In this document: positions 21,957-23,331 of the stretch, piece after piece | Numbering within the stretch: position 1 is the first letter of the stretch | Layout of the letters: each line of letters opens with the position of its first letter | Source: Limnohabitans sp. Rim47 | GTDB lineage: Bacteria; Pseudomonadota; Gammaproteobacteria; Burkholderiales; Burkholderiaceae_C | NCBI RefSeq assembly: GCF_001517545.1 | Contig: NZ_FBYA01000002.1 | Location: 556,670 to 580,000 of the forward strand | Length of the DNA: 23,331 nt | Reading direction: 5' to 3' | The notes under the pieces: generated by a model | Database searches by the model: none | What the model was told of the DNA's origin: nothing | The model's input: only the letters and a program-made list of their open reading frames with translations | Translations under genes and position numbers: made by a program

Positions 21957-22040
21957 TTTAAGCAAATAAAATTGCCGTCAATCGAGTAGTAACCCGAAGT
22001 TTAGGCATAGAAAGCGAGGGGGAAATACGTGACAGGCAAG

Positions 22041-22072
22041 AAAAAACGCCCCACCGAAGGGTGAGGCGTTTT
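22041..22072 (-). terminator. rRNA operon terminator
   Basis: On the - strand, just after 5S, AAAACGCC-T-CACC pairs with GGTG-G-GGCGTTTT across a 4-nt loop and ends in six T residues (+ strand A-run 22041-22046). It insulates the monooxygenase operon from rRNA transcription. Confidence 0.9.
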
Positions 22073-22083
22073 GGGCTGTTAGA

Positions 22084-22199
22084 AGCCTGACGATGACCTA
22101 CTTTCACACGGGAATCCGCACTATCATCGGCGCTAAGTCGTTTCACTGTCCTGTTCGAGATGGGAAGGAGTGGGACCAACTTGCTATGGTCATCAGGCA
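22084..22199 (-). rRNA. rrf: 5S ribosomal RNA
   Basis: About 116 nt on the - strand, beginning TGCCTGATGACC and ending GGTCATCGTCAGGCT, so the terminal helix I closes. Internal conserved 5S segments include GGTCCCACTCCTTCCCATC, CGAACAGGACAGTGAAACG and GCGCCGATGATAGTG. The terminator follows within about 12 nt. Ends are placed by helix pairing and may be off by one or two bases. Confidence 0.93.
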
Positions 22200-22369
22200 T
22201 AACTTGGTGTCATCTTGATCCAATCAAGACAACGAATTCATAGAGCTTCGAATCAGATTTTAGGCTTGTTCACCAGGCTTTCACCCAGTCTCTCACCTTT
22301 TTTGAATGCGTCAACTTGGCATAACTTCCTTGACCAATGCACATCTTGCGACGTGTGATCAAAGTTATA
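22200..22369 (-). other. 23S-5S internal transcribed spacer
   Basis: About 170 nt between the rRNAs with no tRNA and no open reading frame. AAGTTATGCC occurs on the - strand at the 5S boundary (22196-22205) and again 122 bp upstream (22318-22327), suggesting a small past duplication or a paired processing signal. Confidence 0.7.

Positions 22370-23331
<962 letters not shown>

Overview
The window looks like the chromosome of a GC-rich betaproteobacterium of the Burkholderiales, most likely a member of the Comamonadaceae. The signs are the lptA-lptB-rpoN order, the orphan Bug/TTT-type solute-binding protein, the rRNA sequence type, and CoA-dependent aromatic catabolism genes packed with ATGA overlaps. 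Genus and family are inferred from gene content, not measured.

Left block (1-5762, + strand) is housekeeping. A hairpin terminator (10-44) closes an unseen upstream gene. It is followed by lptA, lptB (LPS export), rpoN (sigma-54), a THUMP-domain RlmL-type 23S rRNA methyltransferase, an orphan PIN-domain protein and a YecA/UPF0149-SEC-C protein. A 207-bp convergent spacer (5763-5969) holds REP-like hairpins and a 20-bp tandem repeat that grew out of one hairpin arm.

Central and right block (5970-21889) is a catabolic island of 15 genes in three transcription units. (i) A leftward operon starts at a divergent promoter near 12.83 kb: NicX-type ring-cleaving dioxygenase, alpha/beta hydrolase, acyl-CoA dehydrogenase-like flavoprotein, AMP-forming acyl-CoA ligase, then a periplasmic TTT binding protein and a fluoroacetate-dehalogenase-type hydrolase. 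(ii) A short rightward operon encodes a flavin reductase and a MarR regulator. The divergent promoter carries a perfect 22-bp AT-rich palindrome (12824-12845), a strong operator candidate for that MarR protein. (iii) A second leftward operon starts near 21.89 kb: bifunctional 2-aminobenzoyl-CoA monooxygenase/reductase (or salicylyl-CoA 5-hydroxylase) type flavoprotein, SDR dehydrogenase, a second MarR regulator, crotonase-fold enzyme, acyl-CoA dehydrogenase, benzoate/2-aminobenzoate-CoA ligase and a Rid-family protein. The ligase is separated from the dehydrogenase by a 28-bp-arm hairpin.

The working model for (iii) is the aerobic CoA-thioester route for anthranilate-like acids: ligation to CoA, monooxygenation and reduction of the ring without classical ring cleavage, then beta-oxidation-like steps. 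Several accessory enzymes lack canonical residues: the crotonase lacks both catalytic glutamates, one acyl-CoA dehydrogenase lacks its glutamate, and the Rid protein lacks its key arginine. The pathway may therefore differ from the textbook version. Together with the NicX-like dioxygenase and the dehalogenase, the substrate may be an unusual amino-, hydroxy- or halo-aromatic.

Right edge (22041-23331, - strand) is the 3' end of an rRNA operon: partial 23S, spacer, 5S and a terminator.
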